Positions 9,346-17,817 of a DNA stretch of 64,000 nucleotides are shown piece after piece. The notes below the pieces were generated by a model. That model did no database searches, was not told the origin of the DNA, and saw only the letters and a program-made list of their open reading frames with translations. Position 1 is the stretch's first letter, and the number at the start of each line of letters is the position of its first letter. This DNA is from Marisediminitalea alba (GTDB taxonomy: Bacteria; Pseudomonadota; Gammaproteobacteria; Enterobacterales; Alteromonadaceae), in contig NZ_PVNP01000198.1 of the NCBI RefSeq assembly GCF_002993365.1, positions 62,001 through 126,000 on the forward strand, given 5' to 3'. Both the position numbers and the translations under genes were made by a program.

Positions 9346-11063
9346 CAGGTTCTCTCCGTCTTGCTCAAGCGCATGTCATCCATCGCGCCGTACTTAATTT
9401 GCATGGGATATACGTGTTCATTCTGGTCGACTGCAATATCCATAAATACCAGACGATCAGTGATGCTAAAGCACTTTTCCATTGCTGCGTCTAATTCAGA
9501 CAGCGAGTCAACTTTGATCCCCACGTGGCCATATGCCTCGGCCAGTTTGACGAAGTCGGGCATGGAATCCATATAAGAATGGGAGTGACGCCCTTTATAA
9601 ATCATATCCTGCCACTGGCGAACCATACCCAGAGCACGGTTATTCAGTGAAATAATCTTGACCGGCAGGTTGTACTGCAAACAGGTAGACAGTTCCTGAA
9701 TGTTCATCTGAATACTACCGTCGCCGGTCACAACCACTGAGGTCGCATCCGGGTGAGCGAACTGTACGCCCATAGCGGCCGGTAAACCGAAGCCCATAGT
9801 GCCCAGGCCACCGGAATTGATCCAGCGACGCGGCTTATCATACGGGTAATAAAGCGCAGCAAACATCTGGTGCTGACCAACGTCAGAACTAACGTACGCT
9901 TCGCCATTAGTGTGCTTGTAGAGTGATTCGATAACCTTTTGCGGTTTGATCACCGACTCTCCCTGTTCGAAGTTCAGGCACTTGCGGCTACGCCACTGAG
10001 TGATTTGCTCCCACCAGTCAGCCAGTTTAGCTTTCTGCTCTGGCAGCTCTTCAGGGGTTAACAGGTTTAAAATCTGCTCCAGTACAGTTTCTACTGAGCC
10101 AACCACCGGAATATGGGCATTCACTGTTTTAGAAATCGACGCCGGGTCAATATCCACATGAATGATATCCGCATGCGGACAGAATTTTTCGACATTATTG
10201 GTAACACGGTCATCAAAACGGGCACCCAGCGCTAAGATGCAGTCTGAGTTGTGCATGGTTTTGTTAGCTTCGAGCGTGCCGTGCATGCCCAGCATGCCGA
10301 CGAACTGTTCGTGAGTGCCTGGGAATGCACCAAGCCCCATCAGCGTGCAAGTTACCGGCGCTTGTAATAACTCAGCCAGTTGGGTAACTAAGCCAGACGC
10401 TTCCGCTGTAATGGCACCGCCACCTACGTAAAGTACCGGACGCTCTGCTTTTTTAAGTGAAGCAACGGCTTTTTTCACCTGCTTCATGTGGCCGCGTACG
10501 GTTGGATTATAAGAACGCATGGTGACATCCGAAGGGAACACATAAGGGTGTTCTTCCATAACGTTCACAATATCTTTTGGTAAATCAACCACTACCGGGC
10601 CCGGACGGCCGGTATTAGCAATGTAGTAAGCTTTCGCGATGGCATCAGGAATATCCTCAGCCCGCTTTACCAGGAAGCTGTGTTTTACGATTGGGCGTGA
10701 ACAACCCACCATATCCGTTTCCTGAAAGGCGTCTTCACCGATGTGCATCGATGGCACCTGACCAGACAGAATAACCATGGGGATCGAGTCCATATACGCT
10801 GTGGCAATACCCGTTAAGGTATTGGTGGCGCCTGGGCCTGAAGTGACGAGGACGGTACCGGTTTTACCTGTCGAACGCGCGTAACCATCTGCCATATGAG
10901 CAGCTGCCTGTTCATGACGCACGAGGACATGTTTGACATCATCCTGAGCAAATAATGCATCATAAATGTCAAGAACGGCACCACCCGGGTAACCGAATAC
11001 ATGTGTAACTCCTACATCTTTTAGCGCTTCCACCACCATGGCGGCGCCCGACATCATCTTCAC
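9345..11063 (-). CDS. ilvI: Acetolactate synthase, large catalytic subunit
   Basis: Thiamine-diphosphate- and FAD-dependent enzyme forming acetolactate or acetohydroxybutyrate, the first common step of valine, leucine and isoleucine synthesis. It is 572 residues. The catalytic glutamate is E51 in [15 protein letters not shown]. The TPP-binding [12 protein letters not shown] motif lies near residue 450, followed by the [12 protein letters not shown] quasi-loop. The start is GTG at 11063, with AGGAG 8 nt upstream; two ATGs follow within the next three codons but are badly spaced from the site. Named ilvI because it is paired with an IlvH-type subunit. Confidence 0.95.
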   Translation of the reverse strand: MKMMSGAAMVVEALKDVGVTHVFGYPGGAVLDIYDALFAQDDVKHVLVRHEQAAAHMADGYARSTGKTGTVLVTSGPGATNTLTGIATAYMDSIPMVILSGQVPSMHIGEDAFQETDMVGCSRPIVKHSFLVKRAEDIPDAIAKAYYIANTGRPGPVVVDLPKDIVNVMEEHPYVFPSDVTMRSYNPTVRGHMKQVKKAVASLKKAERPVLYVGGGAITAEASGLVTQLAELLQAPVTCTLMGLGAFPGTHEQFVGMLGMHGTLEANKTMHNSDCILALGARFDDRVTNNVEKFCPHADIIHVDIDPASISKTVNAHIPVVGSVETVLEQILNLLTPEELPEQKAKLADWWEQITQWRSRKCLNFEQGESVIKPQKVIESLYKHTNGEAYVSSDVGQHQMFAALYYPYDKPRRWINSGGLGTMGFGLPAAMGVQFAHPDATSVVVTGDGSIQMNIQELSTCLQYNLPVKIISLNNRALGMVRQWQDMIYKGRHSHSYMDSMPDFVKLAEAYGHVGIKVDSLSELDAAMEKCFSITDRLVFMDIAVDQNEHVYPMQIKYGAMDDMRLSKTERT

Positions 11064-11093
11064 GGTGTTATCTCCTGTTGGATCATTAATTCA

Positions 11094-11126
11094 AACTAAT
11101 CATTTAAGTAATTCAATGAATTAGTT
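11094..11126 (-). promoter_or_regulatory. Inverted repeat in the ilvIH leader
   Basis: AACTAAT and ATTAGTT form inverted arms 33 bp apart end to end. The right half contains the 13-bp palindrome AATTCAATGAATT (11110-11122). It lies between the proposed promoter and the ilvI start, so it could be an operator or a leader hairpin. Its role is inferred. Confidence 0.4.
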
Positions 11127-11195
11127 AAAGCAAGTTGCTTGGCTGACAATCACAGAAAGTCGATTGTAAATTGACCTTGGTTGTCGTGTACGCGG

Positions 11196-11223
11196 ACTAT
11201 ATCGAAGGCACCGGGAAGATCAA
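11196..11223 (-). promoter_or_regulatory. Proposed sigma-70 promoter of ilvIH
   Basis: Reading the minus strand: TTGATC (-35, 11218-11223), 16 nt, TATAGT (-10, 11196-11201). Transcription would start near 11189, giving a leader of about 125 nt before the GTG. Confidence 0.55.
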
Positions 11224-11243
11224 ACAACTTTCTTAATAAAAGT

Positions 11244-11288
11244 GAGATATATATCCCAAATAGTGAATATAGTAGGATATACATCCTA
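11244..11288. promoter_or_regulatory. Pair of related palindromes upstream of ilvIH (possible Lrp-type operators)
   Basis: GAGATATATATCCC (11244-11257) and TAGGATATACATCCTA (11273-11288) share a GATATAyATC core, and their centres are 30 bp apart, about three helical turns. Relative to the proposed start they centre near -61 and -91. The TAG...CTA ends resemble Lrp sites, and ilvIH is Lrp-activated in E. coli. Assignment to Lrp is inference. Confidence 0.5.
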
Positions 11289-11638
11289 TTTTCAACTATC
11301 AAAACCACTAAAAACGAAATTTTTATATTTACATGATTTTAACAGAAGTAATTATCAAAACAGCTCTGCAGCGCTTAGTAATTAACCCCTTGCAAATTTA
11401 TTACGGCGAAAAAATCAATTTAATTTACCGCATCAAATTAGGATGAATATTTCGTTTAATCTTTTCAGCTTTTTTAGCTCTTCCTTTGGCAATAGCTTAT
11501 TAACAGCTTTATGGGCCACTGCTGCGATGGGCAACAGCTGCCTCTACACATTCCCGTACCCGGCAAAGCACTGTACCAGTGTAATGGATTTCTGCACACA
11601 AAACGAACAGAGCATCCGCCCATATTAAGTGTACGAAG

Positions 11639-11686
11639 GTGTCCGCGCCGGACACTTAAAGTGTCCGGCATTGATAAAACGGACAC
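11639..11686. promoter_or_regulatory. GTGTCCG/CGGACAC operator cluster (UAS) of the ABC/two-component operon
   Basis: Four perfect heptamer half-sites alternate in orientation: GTGTCCG (11639), CGGACAC (11649), GTGTCCG (11661) and CGGACAC (11680). The first pair is a 17-bp palindrome with a 3-bp spacer, the size of an NtrC-type site. It sits about 95 bp upstream of the putative -12 element, the usual place for a sigma-54 activator. Confidence 0.7.
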
Positions 11687-11727
11687 CTGAAAACAATAAA
11701 GTCAATACAAAACATAAGGTTAAAATA

Positions 11728-11744
11728 TGGCACGCATCTGGTAT
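11728..11744 (+). promoter_or_regulatory. Putative sigma-54 (-24/-12) promoter
   Basis: TGGCACG-N4-TGGTA matches the consensus TGGCACG-N4-TTGCW perfectly at -24 and imperfectly at -12 (the GC doublet reads GT). Transcription would start near 11754, ten bases before the AGGAGGA ribosome-binding site. The fifth gene downstream encodes a sigma-54 activator, which fits autoregulation. Confidence 0.55.
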
Positions 11745-11777
11745 CTGTGCTGGTAACTGTTCGAGGAGGAACATCCT

Positions 11778-11876
11778 ATGTTACTAATTCATTTTCTTGC
11801 CGTACCCGCAATGATACTGATTACCGCAGCATGCATTACCCTGTTGGAATCAATGAACCTTGGTGGCCTGAAATGA
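11778..11876 (+). CDS. 32-residue hydrophobic micro-ORF leading the ABC/two-component operon
   Basis: The ATG at 11778 has a consensus ribosome-binding site, AGGAGGA (11764-11770), 7 nt upstream. The product is 32 residues, starts MLLIHFLAVPAMILITAAC, and is almost wholly apolar up to about residue 23, so it should form one membrane helix. Its TGA stop overlaps the ATG of the adaptor gene (ATGA, 11873-11876), the usual arrangement for translational coupling. It could be a functional small membrane protein of the transporter or only a leader that delivers ribosomes to the next gene; the sequence cannot decide. No family recognised. Confidence 0.6.
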   Translation: MLLIHFLAVPAMILITAACITLLESMNLGGLK

Positions 11877-13132
11877 TCAAGGACACCAGCGCCCAGGACT
11901 CTGTGGTTATGCCCAAACGTCGCAACGGCATTAAACGATTAGCTATTATCGCAGTAGCACTGATTGCCGTTGCTCTGTCTGCTCACGCCATTCTTAACAC
12001 AGCGTCGGCAGCGAAATCTGTGGATCGGGCCAGCGTGCAAATTGCTACGGTAGAACGCGGTGATTTAGTTCGTGATATTGCTGCTACCGGCCGAATTGTG
12101 GCCGCCAATGCGCCTCAGGTGTACAGCCCCGAAGAAGGACTCGTAACACTCCTGGTACGGGCCGGAGATTCGGTAAGCAAAGGTCAGCAAATAGCCCGGG
12201 TAGACAGCCCGCAATTGCAAAACCAGTTGCAACAGGAACGCTCTGAACTGGCGCGCCTGGAAGGTGAACTGGCGCGCAAATCCCTGGATGCCCGCCGCCA
12301 GACGCTGCAGTTAAATAAGCAACTGGACTTAGCCAAAGTAGAACTCAAAGCTGCGGAGCGCGAAAGCCGTCGCGCCAACAAGTCGATTAAAACCAATATC
12401 ATTAGTCAGATTGACTATGAGAAGGCCGAAGATGAGCTGGCCCGCGCCAGACTCACCGTTACCCATGCTGAACAGGAAGTCGCCCTGGCCAAAGACACAC
12501 TGGCCTTTGAAGTACAGGCTGCCGAGAACACCCTTGCCAGACAGCAACTGGTTGTTGATGAGCTGCAACGTAAAGTTGGTAACCTGACCATAGCGGCCAG
12601 TGTAGAAGGCGTGGTGGGCAATTTGTTTGTTACCGGACGCTCTCTGGTAACCGCCAATCAACCGCTGATGACTCTGGTGGACCTCACCGCTTATGAAGCA
12701 GAAATAAACGTTGCAGAGAGCTTTGCTAATGAGCTGGGTCTGGGAATGGATGTTGAGCTGAAAATCGGTCGTCAGACCGTGATGGGCAAACTGTCAGCCA
12801 TTTCACCGGAAGTCGCCGAGCGGGAAGTGACCACCCGGGTGCGCTTTGATCAAAGCAACCTTAACCAAATTCGTCAGAACCAGCAGGTCACGGCGCGGGT
12901 ACTGTTGGAGAATCGCAATGATGTGCTTAAGGTTCGTCGCGGCAGCTTCCTCCAATCCGGCGGCTATGTAGCCTACAAACTTAACGGCGACATAGCGAGC
13001 CGAATCGACATTGAAACAGGCGCAACCAGCATGCGTGAAGTAGAGATCCTGACCGGCGCAATGCCCGGCGATCAAATCATTGTGTCCAGCTATCAGGGCT
13101 TTGCACAAGCCGAATCCATTTTATTACGTTAA
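11873..13132 (+). CDS. HlyD/MacA-like periplasmic adaptor (membrane fusion protein)
   Basis: Periplasmic adaptor subunit of a MacAB-like ABC exporter. It is 419 residues: a short cytoplasmic start, one membrane helix (LAIIAVALIAVALSAHAIL, about residues 23-42), a biotinyl/lipoyl-like half domain (SPEEGLVTLLVRAGDSVSKGQQIARVDS), a long alpha-hairpin coiled coil (about 120-220), the second lipoyl half (NLTIAASVEGVVGNLFVTG), then beta-barrel and membrane-proximal domains. The ATG at 11873 is preferred because it overlaps the micro-ORF stop. An in-frame GTG at 11747 lies upstream of the probable transcription start. It is followed 42 bp later by the ATPase gene. Confidence 0.88.
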   Translation: MIKDTSAQDSVVMPKRRNGIKRLAIIAVALIAVALSAHAILNTASAAKSVDRASVQIATVERGDLVRDIAATGRIVAANAPQVYSPEEGLVTLLVRAGDSVSKGQQIARVDSPQLQNQLQQERSELARLEGELARKSLDARRQTLQLNKQLDLAKVELKAAERESRRANKSIKTNIISQIDYEKAEDELARARLTVTHAEQEVALAKDTLAFEVQAAENTLARQQLVVDELQRKVGNLTIAASVEGVVGNLFVTGRSLVTANQPLMTLVDLTAYEAEINVAESFANELGLGMDVELKIGRQTVMGKLSAISPEVAEREVTTRVRFDQSNLNQIRQNQQVTARVLLENRNDVLKVRRGSFLQSGGYVAYKLNGDIASRIDIETGATSMREVEILTGAMPGDQIIVSSYQGFAQAESILLR

Positions 13133-13174
13133 GCCTTGCGGCCAACCAGCGTACTTAACTGAAAGGAATACTCC

Positions 13175-13891
13175 ATGTTAATAATGAAGAATGTGAGCAA
13201 AGTTTATCAAACCGAAATGGTGCAGACCCACGCCTTAAGAGATTTTGACCTGGAGGTTAAAGAAGGCGAATTCATTGCAGTTACCGGCCCTTCAGGCTCT
13301 GGTAAAACCACGTTTTTAAACATTGCCGGCATGCTTGAGCCGTATACCAGTGGCGAATATATGTTGGACGACGTAAATGTGGGCGGATTATCCGACAATC
13401 AGCGCGCTGATCTACGCAACCAGAAAATCGGCTTTATCTTTCAGGGTTTTAATCTTATCCCCGACCTGAACTTATACGAGAATGTGGAAGTACCGCTGCG
13501 CTACCGCGGTATCAAGGCAGCAGAGCGTAAAAAACGGATTGAGTCCTGCCTGGAACAGGTTGGCCTTGGCAGTCGCGCCAAACACCTGCCCCAGCAACTT
13601 TCTGGTGGCCAGCAGCAACGCGTAGCCATTGCCAGAGCGCTGGCCGGCGAACCCCGTTTTTTACTGGCCGATGAGCCAACCGGTAACCTCGACAGCCTGA
13701 TGGCCCGCCAGGTCATGGAACTGCTGGAACAAATTAACCGCGATGGAGCCACCATTGTGATGGTTACGCACGACCCTGAACTGGCCCGCCGGGCGCCCCG
13801 CAATATTCAGATTGTTGACGGCCAGGTGGCCGACTTAACCCTGTATCAGGGCGTTACCGGCCAGACGGATCGTCAGGTGGTAGGAGGCTGA
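13175..13891 (+). CDS. ABC transporter ATPase, MacB/LolD type
   Basis: ATPase of the export system; 238 residues. Walker A is GPSGSGKT (38-45), the Q-loop glutamine is Q90 in FIFQGFNL, the signature is LSGGQQQR (142-149), Walker B is FLLADEP with D166 and E167, and the H-loop is H199 in VTHD. The family (MacB, LolD, FtsE) drives mechanotransmission through FtsX-like permeases rather than classical substrate flipping. It has a good ribosome-binding site (AAAGGA) and its stop is 1 bp from the first permease start. Confidence 0.93.
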   Translation: MLIMKNVSKVYQTEMVQTHALRDFDLEVKEGEFIAVTGPSGSGKTTFLNIAGMLEPYTSGEYMLDDVNVGGLSDNQRADLRNQKIGFIFQGFNLIPDLNLYENVEVPLRYRGIKAAERKKRIESCLEQVGLGSRAKHLPQQLSGGQQQRVAIARALAGEPRFLLADEPTGNLDSLMARQVMELLEQINRDGATIVMVTHDPELARRAPRNIQIVDGQVADLTLYQGVTGQTDRQVVGG

Positions 13892-13892
13892 T

Positions 13893-15206
13893 ATGTTCCT
13901 GCACTATATAGATTTAGGCTGGCGCAGCCTGCGCCGTACCCCGCTGGTAAGCTTTTTGATGGTGCTGGCCATTGCGCTCGGCATTGGCATTACCATGACC
14001 AGTTTGTCGGTTTATCACATGATGTCGATGGATCCTATTGAGCACAAAAGCAGCCGTTTATTTCATCCTCAATTACAAACCATGGATGACGGCGAAGATA
14101 CCTGGTCTGAGGATAACCTGCCGTATCAGTTAACCTATCAGGATGCCAAAAACCTGGCTGAAGCCCCTTTTCCGCAGTATAAAGCAGCGATGCTGCGCAC
14201 CGGCTTTACGGTGCACCTGGACAACTCTGAAATTCGCCCGTTTATTCAGAATACCCGGGTCACTCACAGTGACTTCTTTACACTGTTTGATTTGTCGTTC
14301 ATTTACGGCTCCGCCTGGACGCAGGAACAGGCTGATGCAGCCAGTCCGGTCGCGGTGATCAGTGAAGAACTTAACCAAAAGCTGTTTGGCGGCGAGAATT
14401 CCGTGGGCAGGCAAATCTATCTCGACGATACCAGCTTTCGGATCGTCGGTGTCATTGCCCCCTGGGAAACGCATATGAAGTTTTATGATGTGAATAACGG
14501 CGCCTTTAACAGTCAGGAAAGCATTTATATTCCTTTTAGCCTGATTGCAGCCATGGACATTAATACCTGGGGGAACAGCAACGGCTGGAAGTTCCAGAAC
14601 ATCCGTTCTATGAAGGATAAGCGCCAGTCTGAAATCTTCTGGCTGCAGTTCTGGGTGCAGCTTGAGGATGAGGCCGCGGTCAGTCAGTACGGCGATTATC
14701 TGATGAGCTACATGGCAGAGCAGCAAAAGTTTGGCCGCTTTAACCGCGAACAGCTCGAATACGGACTGCGCGATGTGAATGCCTGGCTCGATTACCGCAA
14801 TGTGGTGTCTGAAGATAATGAAGTATTGGTGGCATTGAGCTTTATGTTTCTGGCGGTATGTCTGGCCAATATTCTGGGCCTGTTACTGGCCAAGTTTATG
14901 CGCCGGGCGCCGGAAGTGGGTGTGCGCCGGGCATTGGGGGCCAGCAAGCGTCAGGTCTTTTTGCAACACATTATTGAAGTATCCATGTTAGGCCTGATAG
15001 GCGGCCTGATGGGGATCGGTATCGCTCAATTGGGCTTATGGGGCGTGCGCCTTACTCAGGAGTACTACTCACCGCTGGCCACCATGGACCTGACTATGCT
15101 GCTGTCGGCACCGGTGATAGCCATCTCCGCCTGTGTGATTGCAGGCCTTTATCCGGCCTGGCTGGTTTGCCGCACCACACCTGCCACCTACCTTAAAACC
15201 CAATAG
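13893..15206 (+). CDS. FtsX/MacB-type ABC permease, first subunit
   Basis: Inner-membrane permease of 437 residues. It has an N-terminal helix (VSFLMVLAIALGIGITM), a large periplasmic MacB-PCD-like domain (about residues 50-300) and three C-terminal helices of the FtsX domain. The motif RRAPEVGVRRALGASKRQVFLQH is the cytoplasmic coupling segment typical of the family. It should form a heterodimer with the next gene product. Confidence 0.9.
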   Translation: MFLHYIDLGWRSLRRTPLVSFLMVLAIALGIGITMTSLSVYHMMSMDPIEHKSSRLFHPQLQTMDDGEDTWSEDNLPYQLTYQDAKNLAEAPFPQYKAAMLRTGFTVHLDNSEIRPFIQNTRVTHSDFFTLFDLSFIYGSAWTQEQADAASPVAVISEELNQKLFGGENSVGRQIYLDDTSFRIVGVIAPWETHMKFYDVNNGAFNSQESIYIPFSLIAAMDINTWGNSNGWKFQNIRSMKDKRQSEIFWLQFWVQLEDEAAVSQYGDYLMSYMAEQQKFGRFNREQLEYGLRDVNAWLDYRNVVSEDNEVLVALSFMFLAVCLANILGLLLAKFMRRAPEVGVRRALGASKRQVFLQHIIEVSMLGLIGGLMGIGIAQLGLWGVRLTQEYYSPLATMDLTMLLSAPVIAISACVIAGLYPAWLVCRTTPATYLKTQ

Positions 15207-15216
15207 GAGCTGCACG

Positions 15217-16422
15217 ATGTTAGAAATTAAACCCATTATCAATGCACTGCGCCGCTCTAAAGTGGGAGCGATTCTACTGCTGATTCAAATCGCCATTACC
15301 ACGGCAATTGTTAGTAATGCGGCCTTTATCATTCAGGATCGGATGACGTACCTGCAGCAGGAAACCGGTTATCCGGAGCAGGATATCTTCTCTATAACCG
15401 TAATGACCTACGGCAAGGATCGAGATTTGTCTCAGCAGTTTGAGGAAGACGAGGCCTTACTGCGTAACCTGCCTGGCGTGGTGGATGCTGCGCTCAGTAA
15501 TGCAGTGCCGCTCAGCGGCTCCGGCAGCGCCTCAGGTATGGGTCTGAAACCAGCGCCAGAGCCAGGTCGTAACGTTCGTGCCGGTTATCTGTTTGGTGAC
15601 GATCACATGCTCAATACCCTGGGCGTCGAGCTTATGGAAGGGCGCAACTTTGCGTCTGACGAAGTCATCGTGACTCAGGACCCTGGCAAAGTCCCTAACG
15701 TGGCCATTGTCTCGTCGACTTTTGCCCTGGAAGCTTACCCTGATGGCGACGGCCTGGGTAAACTCATGTACATGGGTGACAAGCCGTTCAAAATCATAGG
15801 TATTGTCGATAAGATGAAAGGCCCCTGGCTGAAAGACGACCGGCCGGACAACGTAGTGATTTTCCCCTACATTAAAGCCGAAACCTATCAGCATATTATT
15901 GTGCGTACCGAGCCTGGACAGCGCGCTACCGTAATGCAAACGGTGGAAGATAAATTACTAGCGGCCTACGACAAACGAGTGTTCACCAATGTGATCACGC
16001 TGGACGAAAATAAGCGCCAGTACAACGCCTCGGATACGTTGATGCTGCGGATGCTGATGGTGCTGATAGTTGTACTGGTGGCAATTACCGCACTGGGCAT
16101 ATTTGGTCTTACGCTGTTTAATATCAGTAAGCGAACCCGTCAGATTGGTACGCGCCGTGCGCTGGGTGCCCGCAAATCAGATATTATTCGCTACTTCCTG
16201 GTTGAAAATACCCTGATATGTAGCGGCGGGCTGATTATTGGCTGCACCGCGGCAGTGTTAATGGGGCAGCAGTTATTACAACGCTTCTCACTGCCGGCAC
16301 TGGAATTTCAATATGTTGCAGGTACAGCAATAATGGTACTGGTGATGACGCTGGTAGCGGTAATATTTCCGGCCCGGCGCGCAGCCCAAATCTCGCCGAG
16401 CGTTGCGACCCGCAGTATTTAG
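15217..16422 (+). CDS. FtsX/MacB-type ABC permease, second subunit
   Basis: A 401-residue permease with the same plan as its neighbour: an N-terminal helix (VGAILLLIQIAITTAIVSNAAF), a periplasmic domain and three C-terminal helices. The coupling motif reads RTRQIGTRRALGARKSDIIRYF. The ATG at 15217, with AGGAG 8 nt before it, was chosen over an in-frame ATG at 15139 that overlaps the preceding gene. Two non-identical permease genes, rather than one MacB with a fused ATPase, suggest a heterodimeric exporter. Confidence 0.9.
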   Translation: MLEIKPIINALRRSKVGAILLLIQIAITTAIVSNAAFIIQDRMTYLQQETGYPEQDIFSITVMTYGKDRDLSQQFEEDEALLRNLPGVVDAALSNAVPLSGSGSASGMGLKPAPEPGRNVRAGYLFGDDHMLNTLGVELMEGRNFASDEVIVTQDPGKVPNVAIVSSTFALEAYPDGDGLGKLMYMGDKPFKIIGIVDKMKGPWLKDDRPDNVVIFPYIKAETYQHIIVRTEPGQRATVMQTVEDKLLAAYDKRVFTNVITLDENKRQYNASDTLMLRMLMVLIVVLVAITALGIFGLTLFNISKRTRQIGTRRALGARKSDIIRYFLVENTLICSGGLIIGCTAAVLMGQQLLQRFSLPALEFQYVAGTAIMVLVMTLVAVIFPARRAAQISPSVATRSI

Positions 16423-16479
16423 CGGTAAGGTCTCAATGTGTTGGCACATAACCCATAACAGGCTGATTAAGCGCTGAAA

Positions 16480-17817
16480 ATGATGGATAAAATTCTACTA
16501 GTTGATGATAACCCGGCAGTGCTTGACGCACTGTCGTTGTTACTGGAAATTCATGGTTATACCGTGGTGACGGCGACGAACCCCATGGCAGCCCGGCAAA
16601 TTGTCAATTACCAGGCCATTTCGCTGGTTATACAGGATATGAATTTCAGTGCCGACACCACGTCCGGAGAGGAAGGCAAGCAGTTATTCAGCGCCTTGCG
16701 CGAACTCAACCCCCATTTACCGGTGATCCTGATCACTGCCTGGACCGAGCTTGAGCAGGCAGTGGAACTGGTGAAGGCCGGCGCGGCAGATTATATTGCC
16801 AAGCCCTGGGACGATCAGAAACTGGTGAATACTGTAGCTAACCTCATTGAACTGGGCAAAGCCCGCTCCCAAAGCGCCCAACTGGTAAAGCAACAAAGTG
16901 CCTTTTTAGATACTCGTGAAGCCGCGGCCCGGGTTGGGCTGGTGTATCAGAGCGCAGCGATGCAGCGCCTCACTGACATGGCGATTCAGGTCGCTAAATC
17001 CGACATCAGCGTACTGATTACCGGGCCTAATGGCAGCGGCAAGGAGAAAATTGCCCAGCTCATACAGGCCTGCTCTCCTCTAAAAGACAAACCTTTTATC
17101 AGTATCAATGCCGGCGCATTACCACCGGATTTAATGGAAGCCGAATTGTTTGGTGCCGAACCCGGTGCCTACACGGGTGCACAAAAAGTGCGGATCGGCC
17201 GCTTTGAAGCCGCTGATGGGGGCACCTTATTTCTCGATGAAATAGGTAACCTCTCGCCCGCCGGCCAGATGAAATTACTGCGAGTACTGCAAACCGGTGA
17301 ATTTGAACGACTGGGATCGGTGCAAACCCGGCGGGTGAATGTAAGGGTAGTCTCTGCAACTAACGCCGATCTCACTACAGATATCCGGCAAGGCCGATTC
17401 CGTGAGGATTTATATTACCGGCTCAATGCCATTGAGCTGAGGCTACCGCCACTGAGTGAACGCCCGGATGACGTAATGCCGTTAATTCAGCACTTCCTGC
17501 CCGGTCGCGAGATTGGCCTTGATGTGCAAAAGGCCCTGGCCGACTATCCCTGGCCCGGTAATGTCCGCGAACTCGAAAATGCCTGCAAGCGCGTGGCGGT
17601 GCTTAAACCGGATGGAGAAATTAGTCTGGCTGATTTTGCCCTGACCGGCTCAACCACGGTAACCAATACAACACCTAACACCGCAGAGCCGTCCCGCCAG
17701 GCACTGGAATTTGCAATCGAAAAACACGAGGGGGTGATTGCCCGGGTTGCTAAAGAATTTGGTATGAGCAGGCAATCGCTGTATCGCCGGCTCAAAAAGT
17801 TCGGGATTGAATATTGA
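16480..17817 (+). CDS. Sigma-54-dependent response regulator (NtrC family)
   Basis: A 445-residue activator. The receiver domain (1-115) has D9/D10, the phospho-acceptor D53, T86 and K108. The AAA+ domain has Walker A GPNGSGKE (182-189), the sigma-54-contacting loop GAYTGA (229-234) and Walker B TLFLDEIG. The C-terminal Fis-type helix-turn-helix ends SRQSLYRRLKKFGI. GAYTGA instead of GAFTGA is an accepted variant. It probably activates its own operon through the GTGTCCG/CGGACAC sites upstream. The gene overlaps the kinase start by 4 bp. Confidence 0.95.
   Translation: MMDKILLVDDNPAVLDALSLLLEIHGYTVVTATNPMAARQIVNYQAISLVIQDMNFSADTTSGEEGKQLFSALRELNPHLPVILITAWTELEQAVELVKAGAADYIAKPWDDQKLVNTVANLIELGKARSQSAQLVKQQSAFLDTREAAARVGLVYQSAAMQRLTDMAIQVAKSDISVLITGPNGSGKEKIAQLIQACSPLKDKPFISINAGALPPDLMEAELFGAEPGAYTGAQKVRIGRFEAADGGTLFLDEIGNLSPAGQMKLLRVLQTGEFERLGSVQTRRVNVRVVSATNADLTTDIRQGRFREDLYYRLNAIELRLPPLSERPDDVMPLIQHFLPGREIGLDVQKALADYPWPGNVRELENACKRVAVLKPDGEISLADFALTGSTTVTNTTPNTAEPSRQALEFAIEKHEGVIARVAKEFGMSRQSLYRRLKKFGIEY

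Noticed and set aside
11443..11628. 61-codon frame upstream of the sigma-54 operon
   Set aside because: No ribosome-binding site, odd composition, and it lies in AT-rich regulatory DNA; no protein family character.
14130..14726. 198-codon minus-strand frame inside the first permease gene
   Set aside because: Antisense shadow of a well-supported FtsX-type gene, with no ribosome-binding site or domain.
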